Shown: one piece after another, positions 24,874-35,500 of the stretch
How positions within the stretch are numbered: the first letter of the stretch is position 1
Layout of the letters: every line of letters starts with the position of its first letter
Source: Oscarella lobularis
Lineage: Eukaryota > Porifera > Homoscleromorpha > Homosclerophorida > Oscarellidae
Direction of reading: 5' to 3'
Assembly (NCBI RefSeq): GCF_947507565.1
Contig: NC_089190.1
Span: 1,054,001-1,118,000 of the forward strand
Length of the DNA stretch: 64,000 bases
Program-made: the position numbers and the translations under genes
The notes under the pieces: generated by a model
The model's database searches: none
Told to the model about the DNA's origin: nothing
What the model saw: only the letters and a program-made list of their open reading frames with translations

Positions 24874-26623
24874 TTAATTAGCCTTTATTTCTAAATCTTC
24901 TTTTTTCTCATTTGTAAGAACGAGATGACCCTCTTTGTTACCAAGAGGTTGTGCAAAATCTAATCTCCATCCTTCAGCGTCAAGGTCATACTCGTCATAG
25001 TCACCGTAATTCTTCCGAGAACGTTTTGCATTACCTATTACCGCACTTTTAAAAATTTTCAACTGTCTCTTTATAAGCACCTGAAGATGAAGCGTTATTT
25101 AGAAAACGATGAATTCGACAGTTGACGTCGATAGCCACTAACATCTGGGTAAAAAGAACTATTTCATTAGGCAGATGTGGAGGCACATTATACAGATGAT
25201 GCACTTTTGTGAATTTGCGTCCAACTGGATGCAGTAGCCCTTTTGAGCCATAATAAATAGCAACTCCAGTCTCAAATTGAGTTTCGCTGGCTGACACCCA
25301 GCTACTCAAAACGTGCGGAAACAACTGACAGAGAAAGTAGCAGACACTAGCCCTGTTGAGTGTGATGCACTATCTATCCCAATTTACCATCTTTTCAGCT
25401 GTCTTTTTAACTTCCGGTTCCTGCCCCTCGTCTGTTTCTCTTTTCGTCCTGTTCTTGTCTTTTTTTCTCTGCTCCTCTCTTCTTCTCTCTTCCTCTTCTC
25501 TTTTTCTCTCTTCCTCCATGTCTCCTTTTCTCTTCTCCTCGTTGTCTCCTTTTCTCTTCTCCTCGTTGTCTCCTTTCAAAAATTTCTCTCGTAGCTCCAA
25601 TTCACTCATGACGTCAGCGAAAGCGTAGCATAGTCCACTGTCCAAATAAGAAAGAAGTACTAAGAAGAAATGAAAATCATTTTTAATTTTGAGAGATTTT
25701 TGCCACTTTGGGTTGGGTTTGTACGAGTCCAAATCAAAGCTGACGCTGTAAAAAAATGCAGCTTTTCCCTCATAACCAAGCGCATCAGGAAAAGATCTGC
25801 AAGCTGACCAGCATATTCCAAAGACAGCACAAACCCCCACAAATCCTAGACACGCCAAACTTGTGATCCATAAAGGAAAAAACAATGCACTCAAGGATAC
25901 GACACATGGAACTGATATGACAGTGTCATTCTGACAAAGATTTTGATTTGAAGAGGCAGTCGTGTTTGGGTCTTGACAAAACAACACGAATTGCTCAAAC
26001 CAAGACCGAGCATAAACTTCACGAACGAGAGTGCAATCGAAATAACTTTCAAGAAGATGAAAATCATTAGCGAGGTATACACCTAGAGTTGCAACCAAGA
26101 ACACTACGGCAAAGATCAATTGACACCCAAGTTTGCCGTAGTAGCTCCTAAGAACCAGCTTTGATTCAGAGTACCTAGACTTTAGCTGGCTCACAAAGCT
26201 TCTTGATTGCAAATCGTAAAGTTTGCTACGATTGTTCTTTACGCGAGCTAGTTGGGAAGACATGGTGAAAAAAGTTTCCAAATGGGGATCCGCTAGTCTG
26301 AGCCACACAAGATGGGGTACAGTGAGAAGCAAAAATTCGCCGAGGAAGAAGAGAGTCATCGCCCTCAGAAGCGTCACTTCCGATTCCCCTGAGCAGAAAC
26401 TGTTGACGAACTTCGTTTGGCCTTTCGTGAGTTCATTCGGAATAAGACAGGTGACGTCTCCTCCGCCGGATGCTAAATCTTCGCCAACTGCTATGCCAAA
26501 TAAGGTTAGGATAAGAAAAGACACAAACACAATCGCCTTGTCCCACAGCGGCGACTGGAATTGAACTGAAGGGCCTTTACTAAAGTGATCCTTTGCTGCT
26601 GCGAACGCTCCTGGAAGCATCAT
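24874..26623 (-). CDS. Four-TM pannexin/LRRC8-like large-pore channel protein
   Basis: The main exon (26623 to about 25390) encodes TM1 (AIVFVSFLILTLFGIAVG) and a first extracellular loop with two cysteines (VTCLIPNELTKGQTKFVNSFC). TM2 ends in the proline-aromatic pattern typical of the superfamily (LLTVPHLVWLRL). TM3 (QLIFAVVFLVATLGVYLAND), a second loop with several cysteines and NTT/NDT glycosylation sites, and TM4 (LACLGFVGVCAVFGICWSA) follow. The cytoplasmic part has a block resembling LRRC8/pannexin (KNDFHFFLVLLSYLDSGLC, AFADVMSELELREKFL). A Lys/Glu-rich imperfect repeat (KGDNEEKR units) comes next. Two more exons add LPNEIVLFTQMLVAIDVNCR and a charged tail ending at 24874 (proposed introns about 62 and 46 nt). 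No leucine-rich repeats are present. Family membership is inferred from topology and loop cysteines. Confidence 0.6.
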
Positions 26624-26763
26624 GTTTCGACTTTCCGTTTCGAGATCTGATTACGGTGCCGTGACGATGACGTCACGTTTCATTTCTTTTTGTGGAATCA
26701 GTGTGTAAGTAGTGCAGACTTTGCAGCACAAGAATTTCATTATCACATATGCAGATGTTACTG

Positions 26764-27174
26764 TTACGCAAATGTATAAATCATGCAAAACTCGATACGA
26801 GTCACTAGATATGGTCGAGCTTCCCAGAAGTCGAAAGGACAATTGTTCATTACTTCCATTAATTTTGACCTTCCTGTCATAAGGCAGTAGGCAAGAGAAT
26901 GACTTAGGGATTTAAACACACGCTTAAGAGCGTCAATCATTTGGAGCTGGTTTCCAAAAGTTCCGTCACAGAGGAGTGCATGCTCAGAACAGTGTTCCAA
27001 ATCAGACAAACTTTCAACAAACTGATGAGACTTCAGACACGCTACAGTTACTCCATTCTTACGTAATACCTTGCTCAGAGACTCCAGACCGTCCATGACG
27101 AAATCCTTCAGTGGGAGCGGGAGCGACTCTACTTTCTCGTCCAATTGTCGACAAAGTTCTCCGAAGTCTATCAT
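26764..27174 (-). CDS. Unrecognised reading frame, possible C-terminal exon of the ATPase gene
   Basis: An open frame of 136 codons starts with an ATG (MIDFGELCRQLDEKVESLPL) that overlaps the TGA of the preceding ATPase frame in an ATGA arrangement. It continues through SLSDLEHCSEHALLCDGTFG and FKSLSHSLAYCLMTGRSK. It is helical in character and has no recognised domain. In an animal genome such an overlap is more likely to mean an unrecognised intron or a frameshift than a second cistron. I could not find a clean short intron that joins the frames. Confidence 0.35.
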   Translation of the reverse strand: MIDFGELCRQLDEKVESLPLPLKDFVMDGLESLSKVLRKNGVTVACLKSHQFVESLSDLEHCSEHALLCDGTFGNQLQMIDALKRVFKSLSHSLAYCLMTGRSKLMEVMNNCPFDFWEARPYLVTRIEFCMIYTFA

Positions 27175-28532
27175 TGTTTCGACAAAAAAGCAAAGACAAG
27201 ATCTCTTCGAACGTCGCCTTTCTCATCTCGCAAATTTCCATCAACATCTATGAAGTGCTGGACGAATGCTTGGAAAGGAACTGACTTCACGCGAAAGCCC
27301 TGGCGTGATGAACCAGGTATCAAAATCTTTTCGCAAAATGGACGAAGGTGTTCTTCCCAGCCCTCCAACATTATCATCTCCTCTTCTTCCGCTCCACGAG
27401 CGGATACTAACTCGTGAAATAACTTCCTCTCCTCAGGTCTTGGAGAACCGGCACATCAGATGCCCCTATTTCCATAATTATTTTGCCAATCTCCTTTAGA
27501 CAAAATTCTCGGACGTCGACGTCGGAAGTGACAGGTACGCCTTCTGGATACTGCGCAACAAACTCTTCTAACAGGAACGCCAACAGCGCGTGGTTTCTGT
27601 CGCAATAGGAAGCAACAGCATCGACAATAGATGGAGAACAGCCTATTCTTCCTTTTAGATCAGAAATCACAGATTGATACATGTCTTCATCGACACGAGC
27701 AGGTAGATTCACGCGAAACGCATTTGATAGCATGCTACCGTTCGTAGGACATCGCCTGATCTGAACCCAGCCACTGCCCATTGATCCTGTAATGACGAAG
27801 TGCGCCTGCTGAGCATCTGGATCGATCAGCATATACTTGAACATTCGTCGCATGCTTCTAAGAGCGATCTCTTCAGGATACCCATTTCTTGGCTGATCAA
27901 ACCATTCCTGGAATTCGTCGATGAGCATGAAAACGTGCTTTTCTTCGGACAAAGCTATAATACAGAGGCGGGTGGCATCGTAGAATATCTCCTCTGCATA
28001 GGTTGACGGATCCGTGCACTCTGCTGCAAGATCAGCACCGGGTGGAATGGCAACGTTTGAAGCAAGCATCATTTTTCGAACTTCACAAAACAGCGACCAC
28101 ATGAAGAGACCTTGCGACTGCAAAGCAGATCGTGGCAGTTGATATACAAAATTTCGGCGTCGCTGAAGAGACGATTGTGACTGCGAATGAGATGAGGCAT
28201 AACTGATCGAAGGAAAGTCGTCTTTCCTACAACACACTGAAGTCAAAATAGCACTGGAGAGATTAGTGCTCAGCCATACCAGTTTTTGCCATCCCGTTGA
28301 CAATCAATGTTCGATGAACGTCTGGCACTTCAGCAACCGTTTGATATGTCAGCCAACATTTTGCTCTTACAAATGAGTCATTCAGAAGAAACAATCGCTG
28401 AGATTCAGTAGAAATGCTGCTGAAATTCTTATCCACTGAGCTATCTAAAGATCGACGTTACTGGTCAATTTACCATGACTTCTCATCTGCTAACCAATCG
28501 TTGAAGTAACCGGGTCCGGCCGGCTTCGACAT
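27171..28532 (-). CDS. P-loop ATPase of unknown function (AAA+/STAND-like)
   Basis: The ATG is at 28532 (MSKPAGPGYFNDWLADEK). After a 40-nt intron the next exon gives SFVRAKCWLTYQTVAEV and leads into a canonical Walker A split by an intron, GMAKTGKTTFLRS. After that comes VMPHLIRSHNRLFSDAEILY. A later exon has the Walker B strand VFMLIDEFQEWF, a sensor-1-like strand QQAHFVITGSMGSGW, and an ATPase lid region (VDAVASYCDRNHALLAFLLE, CLKEIGKIIMEI). The last part (PEERKLFHELVSARGAEEEE, GWEEHLRPFCEKILIPG) is in a different frame and ends at 27171. At least one intron junction between 27420 and 27530 is unresolved. The Walker A plus DEFQEW Walker B resembles ATPases that sit next to effector domains, such as Crinkler-like proteins, but I cannot assign a family. 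Confidence 0.6.
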
Positions 28533-29460
28533 CGGAATCCTACCCTAAAAAGGCAAAAAATCTTTTGCTGTTCAGGCTCTTTATAATCGCGGGGTGCACT
28601 ACTAATTTCCCGCCTGTCGCAGACTGTGGTACCACGTGGGATTAAGTGTGTGTACTGTACTACTAACATAACATCTTCGAAGAACTTCTAAGAGCAAAAA
28701 TTCTCGAGATCAAGAAGGCAACGTCTACCTTTGTTTGCTTCCCCTGAAGTGCACAAAATTAGAACTTTGTGGTTCTCACTTGTACTTAGTGTAGCAGTCT
28801 GTTCTCTAGCCAATTTACCATTTTGAACCTATTTTTTGTTAGGGTAGAGTTGCGCCCGTCGGCATCGATCACGAAAGGGCCGGGAGAGCCTGGGAGATCT
28901 GAGGTATGCCAAGGTAATCGATTCGGAATGAGCCTCTCTGAGGCAGGAGTAGATGGATTCGCCACGTAGTCAAAATGAATTTTTGCTTCTTATTACATCT
29001 ATGGTTTGTTCCATCGCGGTTCCATCGAGTTTCCTTTATTAGCGGCGTAGGAGGACAGAGCGTGCTTACTTTGAAGGACTCGCGAAGTTCGATTCAATGC
29101 AACCAGGGATAGAAGTCATTTGCGCGTGCTGCAGGCAGCTGACCAACTGCGTCAGTGCGTCGATTTCGTAATACAATGGTGGTGCGCAGACGCAACAATT
29201 CGTCCACTGAGAGCCCTCTAGCTGGCTTAGCCTCGCGTTCGCCAGGCCCTTCTCCCTTCTCCCTGCTCTCCCGTATGAACACGGGAGGGGAGAAGGGCCT
29301 GGTATCTGAAAAATCACGTGGTGCCCCTTTTTGGGGGTGCGGGTAACAGATATGATAGATGGTCATTGACAATGCAAGGCAATTTTCACTCTCTATTTCT
29401 CTATCAGCAAAGCAACTCCAAGAAAAACAAAAAAATCCAAAGACAAAACAGTGCCGTACA
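28533..29460. other. Intergenic region with a long imperfect hairpin, no gene seen
   Basis: About 0.93 kb lies between the ATPase start and the stop codon of the ependymin-like gene. I find no credible coding exon. The clearest structure is the inverted repeat at 29242-29302. The rest is mixed-composition DNA that probably includes the ATPase promoter. Confidence 0.5.
29242..29302. repeat. Inverted repeat able to fold into a long hairpin
   Basis: The left arm CCAGGCCCTTCTCCC (29242-29256) is perfectly complementary to GGGAGAAGGGCCTGG (29288-29302). An inner stem pairs CTCCCGT (29268-29274) with ACGGGAG (29281-29287) around a 6-nt loop. The left side has an 11-nt bulge. In total 22 base pairs are possible. 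Confidence 0.85.
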
Positions 29461-30623
29461 TTAGAAAAAGCGTGCCATCAGCATGTCACCCAAGAATGTG
29501 TAGTAATTAAATCCTGGCTGAGACGATATCTAAAACAAAAAGAGGCGGTGAAATTCTCTTGCACAAATATCCCCAAAACTTACAACTCGATAAAGAATCG
29601 AGTCTTGAGGATTCAACTCAGAGGTGAGATTCTTGCATTGGCTTGGCGGTTCAATCACAGTCGATGCAGGCAGAGCTTTGGAATTGAACCCAATCTCTAA
29701 GAGAGCCTGCCCAGTCGAATTTTTCAGCCCACCGCCAGGAGGCACCGATGAACTCAAAATTGCTTCAGCAAAGGGAAAGCACATAGAACCAGCGAGAACA
29801 ACTACACCCGTAAAAGAGTAGTTGCCCGTTGCATTGGATGTGGAACGATAGGCCACTTCATAGGCGGAACAGTTGAATTCGGATCCGAACGTCACATTGC
29901 CCAAAGGTTTGGCATCAGCTGAATTTCAAAACCGAATTCGATACTTTCACAGAAATGGTCTTGAGGTAATCTTACGAGGTAAGCAATTTTGAAAAAACAA
30001 ATTCGGCTTCAAGGTCTTCGTGCATTGGCCATCAACAGCAACGTAGCAAACACCTGGATTCTATAGACAAGTCAATACCTAGACACTCTGCTCAGCATAA
30101 GTAGGTCTTTCTTAATAAACCAGCCAGTCGCCTCAATGATCTGTCTAGTACATGCATGAAGATCTCGCCCTTCTTTGCCATCTACATTGTCATGATGGCT
30201 TCTCTGCAGCTACCGTAGTACTGTACAGTACAGAGTGGTTCAGTATATTAGATCTACTAAACCAAACTGCCTTCTGACATCTAGCTATTCTATCAGAGAC
30301 TCCTCCTAATTAATTAATCTATCTGCCCCTTTGCTTGCCTTTGAGTAATTGCACATGACGGTCTCCTCAACGACGAGACTGCGAAAGGCCGTTCGAAACG
30401 TTCCGTTGAGGGTGAAAAGGTGCCGAGAAAAGTCCATCGTCATCGAAAGATTGTTGAGTTCGAGCAGAGGAGTGAGCGACGATATCTCCGCCATCGCTTG
30501 ATCCCAATCGCAGCGCATCACGGGAGGCGTGCAGCACGGCGCGGCCGATTCGACCGACTTCGTCGACGCAGCGAAAACGGCAAAGAAGACGAGAAGCGCG
30601 AACGTGACTCGGGCAAGCTCCAT
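29461..30623 (-). CDS. Ependymin-like secreted glycoprotein
   Basis: The ATG at 30623 opens a signal peptide (MELARVTFALLVFFAVFAAS) followed by CCTPPVMRCDWDQAMAE. Exon 1 ends near SLVVEETVMCNYSK, apparently at a GC donor (AAG|GCAAGC). Exon 2 (about 30062-29980) has NPGVCYVAVDGQCTKTLKPN. Exon 3 (about 29920-29586) has CSAYEVAYRSTSNATGNYSF, VVVLAGSMCFPFAEAIL, and the block LLEIGFNSKALPASTVIEPP followed by SQC. The last exon ends at 29461 (PGFNYYTFLGDMLMARFF). The Cys spacing and the PPxxC ending of a beta-rich block resemble ependymin-related proteins, which are secreted or lysosomal and expanded in marine invertebrates. Several N-x-S/T sites are present. The assignment is by pattern only. Confidence 0.6.
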
Positions 30624-30664
30624 TGTGGGCGTGTACGCAAGAGAACAAATTGCCCACGTGATGC

Positions 30665-31843
30665 TTATAATTGTTTACAGTCGTATGACGTCAGATCTAT
30701 GTCGTAAATTGACGTGCCATTTCTTTGCTTGCCGATCTTCTGAAGAAAATATCTTTCGTCCTCAATAGGATGGCCCTTGTAGAAAAACGGCTTTTTTCGT
30801 GGCTTATCATAGTAGTGAATCAAGTCCGGTCTCCAACTCATTCCCTCCGCAATGTCATACGCCGTCACTCTCTCGCAAAGAAATAAAGCAAGAATCACGC
30901 CCTGCATGCCGGATGAAAACGACTTCAGCCTTGCTGAATGACTCAAACGCAACCGTTTGGGAGCTTCAATGCCGACAAAGGTGCTAAAAAGTGGATGATT
31001 GACGTAGATTGACGTTTCCGGATAGGAGCGTCGCAAGCGCGCATACCTGTCCAGTGATCTGCGTGGAGAGCTATTCCACGCGTCAAAAGCTCTTTGTGTC
31101 AGCGACGAGTTGACCACCTGTCGCATGAAGAAAATTTCGTCGGACGTCTCCGCCTCCCTCATCTCGCGAACAACATTTGAGAACGTTTCAACGTGCATGG
31201 CGGCATTGAAAATGCGCACGGTCGTCTTCGTGCCGACGTGCGCCTCGTATTTCGCCGTCGGTGCCGCATTGAATCGAAAGACGGCCTCGTGCTTATCGAT
31301 TTCATTGCCAACTCGATGACGCAGCATTGTAGCTGCGCTACTAACGACGGCGCAGGTACGAAACGAATGACGAAAGCGACTTCGAAGCGGAGTCGACGGT
31401 AAGAGTCGAGTGAAATTCTCGGGAAATCCAAAACGATTTTGAAGAATAGGAGAGTCAATTGATGCGAGAGAGAGCGGCATTGAGGAGCCGATGATTTTCT
31501 GGAGACAGCAGGCGAGGTCGTGAGAGGAGGCTTTTCTTGTGATGCATGTCATCTCTAATGGGAGCCAGTCACTCACGTTGAGAGGTGTCAATCGAGATTC
31601 TGATGGGGAGGCGTTGACAGCCTGACGGGTCAATCGTTGAGAAGGGAAACCATGCAGGATGCTTGGTTTCTGTTGAGGCCTGAGGCGTGGCACGTTTATT
31701 CGCATTCGTCGAAGTGGTACATGTAAATGCACAACGTAGGCAGTTATTGAGATGAGGACGGCGCAGTAGAAACACGCAAGTGCAAAAATTAGAGTCGGTT
31801 TGCATCTAACTCTGTCCCTTGTGGCCTGAATAACGCTTCTCAT
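30665..31843 (-). CDS. Beta-galactoside alpha-2,6-sialyltransferase-like (GT29)
   Basis: An uninterrupted frame encodes a type II Golgi enzyme. I chose the Met at 31843 because it gives a short cytoplasmic tail before the membrane anchor (LIFALACFYCAVLISITAYV). The frame is open to an upstream Met at 31981. Sialylmotif L is clear: CAVVSSAATMLRHRVGNEID followed by KHEAVFRFNAAPTAKYEAHV and GTKTTVRIFN. Sialylmotif S is SSGMQGVILALFLCERVTAY. The HYYD sequence fits motif III and the GHPIEDERYFLQKIG stretch fits the very small motif. Motif L is closest to the ST6Gal type among the GT29 families I know. It would add sialic acid to galactose-terminated glycans. No introns were needed, which is unusual among its neighbours. 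Confidence 0.88.
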   Translation of the reverse strand: MRSVIQATRDRVRCKPTLIFALACFYCAVLISITAYVVHLHVPLRRMRINVPRLRPQQKPSILHGFPSQRLTRQAVNASPSESRLTPLNVSDWLPLEMTCITRKASSHDLACCLQKIIGSSMPLSLASIDSPILQNRFGFPENFTRLLPSTPLRSRFRHSFRTCAVVSSAATMLRHRVGNEIDKHEAVFRFNAAPTAKYEAHVGTKTTVRIFNAAMHVETFSNVVREMREAETSDEIFFMRQVVNSSLTQRAFDAWNSSPRRSLDRYARLRRSYPETSIYVNHPLFSTFVGIEAPKRLRLSHSARLKSFSSGMQGVILALFLCERVTAYDIAEGMSWRPDLIHYYDKPRKKPFFYKGHPIEDERYFLQKIGKQRNGTSIYDIDLTSYDCKQL

Positions 31844-32588
31844 GCGTTGTTGTAGGGGTAGACCGGTGGAGCACTGAAGTAGCGCACGCGACGTGACACG
31901 AGCACGACAGCAAACGCTACTGGAATGTTTTACTAACCGCTGAGCTGGCAGAAATAATATAATAGACAAAAAAGCGCACAAACGTTTTCTACAACTCCCT
32001 CTAAAAAATTGTGTAGAGTGATATCATTTAAAAGACTGACAGAATATCAGGTTTGGCTTGTTATCGTCGCAGACACATCTGGAATAAAGAAGAAGAAAAC
32101 AAGATGGATATCCGCGCACGCTTTTCCGAGCTGAAAATTTTGAATGGTCTCGTGAAAAAGGTGATCATTTGTACTAGAGATTCTGAAGAATCTATATATG
32201 CATATTATATTCACGTACATATGGCTCTGTGTGTTAGTGTAGCATGTAGTCCTAGGAATTGAAGCGGTTGCATTCAGCGTACTTCAGGTGATTTCAATTG
32301 ACCCATGAATAATTCTACTCTGGTTCACCTCCGATTATCAATGTAGTTAATTCTATATACGTCTTGCAAATTCTCCTCCTCTTCTGTAATAAGACCCTAG
32401 TTGGCTAAAGATAATGTAATGGACAAAAAATACATTATCTCTAGTCGGCTCATCAAAAAAGCGCACAGAAACGTTTCTACAACAACTCCCTCCAAAAAAA
32501 TGTATAGTGCGTTATAAATCAACAATTTGAGTGACGCAATTAATTAGTATTAAATGCAAACGTGATTTCGTGTCTGTATCAAGTCAGC
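31844..32588. other. Intergenic region with a diverged duplicated segment
   Basis: Between the sialyltransferase start and the stop codon of the ankyrin/BTB gene I see no credible gene apart from the possible N-terminal extension to 31981. It contains two similar segments of about 55-60 nt, at 31966-32020 and 32453-32510. The region is AT-rich. Confidence 0.5.
31966..32510. repeat. Pair of diverged direct repeats
   Basis: Copy A (31966-32020) and copy B (32453-32510) share CAAAAAAGCGCACA, then an ACGTTT(T)CTACAACTCCCTC-like block, an A-run, and a TGT.TAG.GTG-like end, with small indels. They are in the same orientation and about 490 nt apart. Copy A overlaps the extreme 5' end of the sialyltransferase reading frame. 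Confidence 0.75.
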
Positions 32589-35500
32589 TTATCTGCGGTA
32601 CGTAGTGTCATCAAGTGGAACTACATTTTGTAGCAGATGAAGGAGAGTTTCAAAGTCTGTCATTCAAAAAACAATGCCAGGATAATAATTCACTCTTCAA
32701 TTATTTCTACCTGAGTCGTTAATGGTCTTGTAATCGTTAAGTATAAAATGACAACAATTCTGTAAAAGACCCAAAGCGCCAAGTCGATGAGCTGCGTGGT
32801 ACAGAGGAACAACAACCTGTCTCACAAACAACAATCATTCATTTCATAGATCAATCAAAAAGCCTGTACAGCACCTCAATGCTAATCATATCACTCAGTT
32901 GGCTTTCGCACTGAAATGCCATTGGCTTCAAAAGATACCGGTCGGCCACTACCAGTAACTGAAAATCAAAAAAAACTATGCCCAAAATTCACGTTTTAGA
33001 GGGATCCGTACCCCAACACCCAAGTTCAAATCATCCTTTGGAAACAAGCAAGAGCCGTTGTAAAGATACTCGAGAAGCTTTTCGAGAACAGCGGGGCTGA
33101 CGTCCGGTAACAAAATCTAAATTTTTAAAAAATAGAAAGTAGAACAATTATTTCGAACTTATTACTTCTTGATTTTTTGAAGCTTTCCAGTGTTCGCTGT
33201 CCATCATAGCGCGAAAGACGTCGCTCTGGGCACAGAGAACGATTCGATGAGCCGGATATAGTTTTTTATTTCCATCCTCCTCCTCTGCCACCAGCGTCAC
33301 GTCGCTACAGTAGAAATTTTTATTAATTGTGAAAAGTCCATTTCGAAAAATATGACTAGGGGTACCTCAAATTCGAACATCTCAGATAGGAACTTAGATT
33401 CAAATGACTGTGGAATTGCTGGGAAGGAATCACAACGCGAGAAAATTCCTGAGAAAGTCGACACGTGAAGTAAGCCGTCAAAAAACAAAAGAGCAAACCG
33501 ACCTTGATAGCTAAGAGTTGCAACGGGGTCATCGAAGACGTAGGATTCACGATCATTGGATCAGCACCGAGTTCAATGAGAAAAACCATGCCTTGCAAAT
33601 TAGCTCGTCGAGCAGCGACGTGAAGAGCTCTATGAATTAAAGTGATTAATTATTTAATTAATTAAAGCAACGGCAATAATAATACTCACGTATTGCCGGC
33701 ATCCGAGCTCCTGCTGTCAACGTTGAAATTGTGAACCTGTATCAGTCTCTTTAGGCCTTCTTTTTTACCCTATCAAATTATTATGATGTCGAAGGATTCG
33801 TGCGAGAAGCCCCTGCTTTGACAACCTTGGCCAAGCCGTCGTTTATCACGTCAAATTGCTTGGAAGGAGGCAGCTGATCTAGGCCAAGTGAACGACGGTG
33901 TTCCAGCACCACGTCGACGGCCTAATCCAGTCGCTTCTGATCAAAAAATGTCTTTGACAACGAGAATTATTATTTTACCTGCACCTGACTGGATTCGAGT
34001 GCTGCCAATATCAACGCCTTTTCCATTGTCATAAAGTTGTCTTTCTTTGTCACCTCAGAAAGTAGGGCTTTTGCTTCCAATGGCTGATCGTTTCTGAGAA
34101 ACTGAAAAGAAACTGACAGGACCAAAGATCCGCATCAACGTTCTATTACTTGACTAATTTTCATCAAAACGCCGCGTCCTTTCGTAGACGTTTGAGACTA
34201 AGCCAGAATCAAATCACGTTGGAAATACTTATCGGTTATACACTTGATTTACTCCAGATGATCTCATCACAACCTGCTCAGGTTCATCCCAGTTTCCACT
34301 AGAGACAATACAGTTTACATAAGGCTTTAGGCAATAAGAAAGAAAATACCTTCGTCGAGCAACCTTTATTACTTGACCGTAGTCCTGCTCCAATTCAGAT
34401 AATTTTAATCGCATTTCCTGACGAAAGATCTCCCTTGTCAAAAGAAAAGTCAATAAACGCGATCATTTACTCACAGAATAACGGGAATGTTTCTCGCCGT
34501 GGAGATGAGTAATAATGCTATCATTCATCTGGCAGCACTTCCTAACAAATAAGAACAAAGCATGTATCAGAAGCCAGTAAAGACTAAAAAAGGAATACTG
34601 AAGTAATCGGTGAGCACTAGACACTCGAAAATTCTGATCAAACTTTCGAAGACCGGGTTCGTGTATGGTCTAGAAAAACAGCATCAACTCAAAGCCATTA
34701 CGATTCGAAATCTCGTGAGTACCTCAGCGGTGTTAAAGCCTTTTGCCAAAAGCAAATCGAGAACGCCCGTCGCAGCCTGTCGCGCTCTTCCCACGATGCT
34801 TCCGACGTCGCTGCTGCTAACGGTGAAGTTCACCGACTAGACAGGGATTCGAGAAAAAGAAGGCGTCACACTCTAGCGACGATGCGTGCACGCGCGAGAA
34901 CGAAGCAACTGACTGCCTGACTGTATCTTGATCCCACATGAGCCATCGATTTTACTTTCACTATCACGACGTCGACGGTGCTCCACGCCACGTCGACGTT
35001 CAAATGAACGCAGTTCGACCCTTCGTCAGCTTCCTGGAAATTTTAAGAGAAATTCTATAAATAGTTTTCGTATTTAATATATTATTAACCTGTGCATTTT
35101 TCACCAGATCTTCTAGCTTGAAAACGTCCCGTTCCAGCGACGTCAAAACATCTACAATTGTTTCGATGTATTCAATCTAGACAAGATACTAATAATGTCC
35201 TTTTTGGGACTCGAGTCATCTCATATTGACTTGCCAAGTGTGACGGCCAGCTAATGCGCGACGTCATCAACTCCGGCGTCACTTGAACGATCTGCTGAAC
35301 ATCTCGAATTTCCGAGAGAAGCTTTCTCAATTGATACACGGGCAAGTGCGCCTGCTCAGCTTCGAGTATCCACTGCTTGACCTTGTCGATTCTATCCTGA
35401 TGCCTGTCAACTTGACTCTTCATCTTTTCAATCTAGAACGAAACTGTAATTTAACTAAACCTCGCACTCAATCTTCTTCACCTTTTGGGCCTTTTCCCTG

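Noticed and set aside
24674-24877. Plus-strand open frame of 67 codons
   Set aside because: It has no domain, no splice context and overlaps the 3' end of the channel-like gene. It is consistent with chance in AT-rich DNA.
26764-27174. ATGA overlap as evidence of a bicistronic transcript
   Set aside because: Such overlaps are typical of bacterial operons. In this intron-rich animal context an unresolved intron or frameshift is more likely, so it is kept only as a low-confidence feature.
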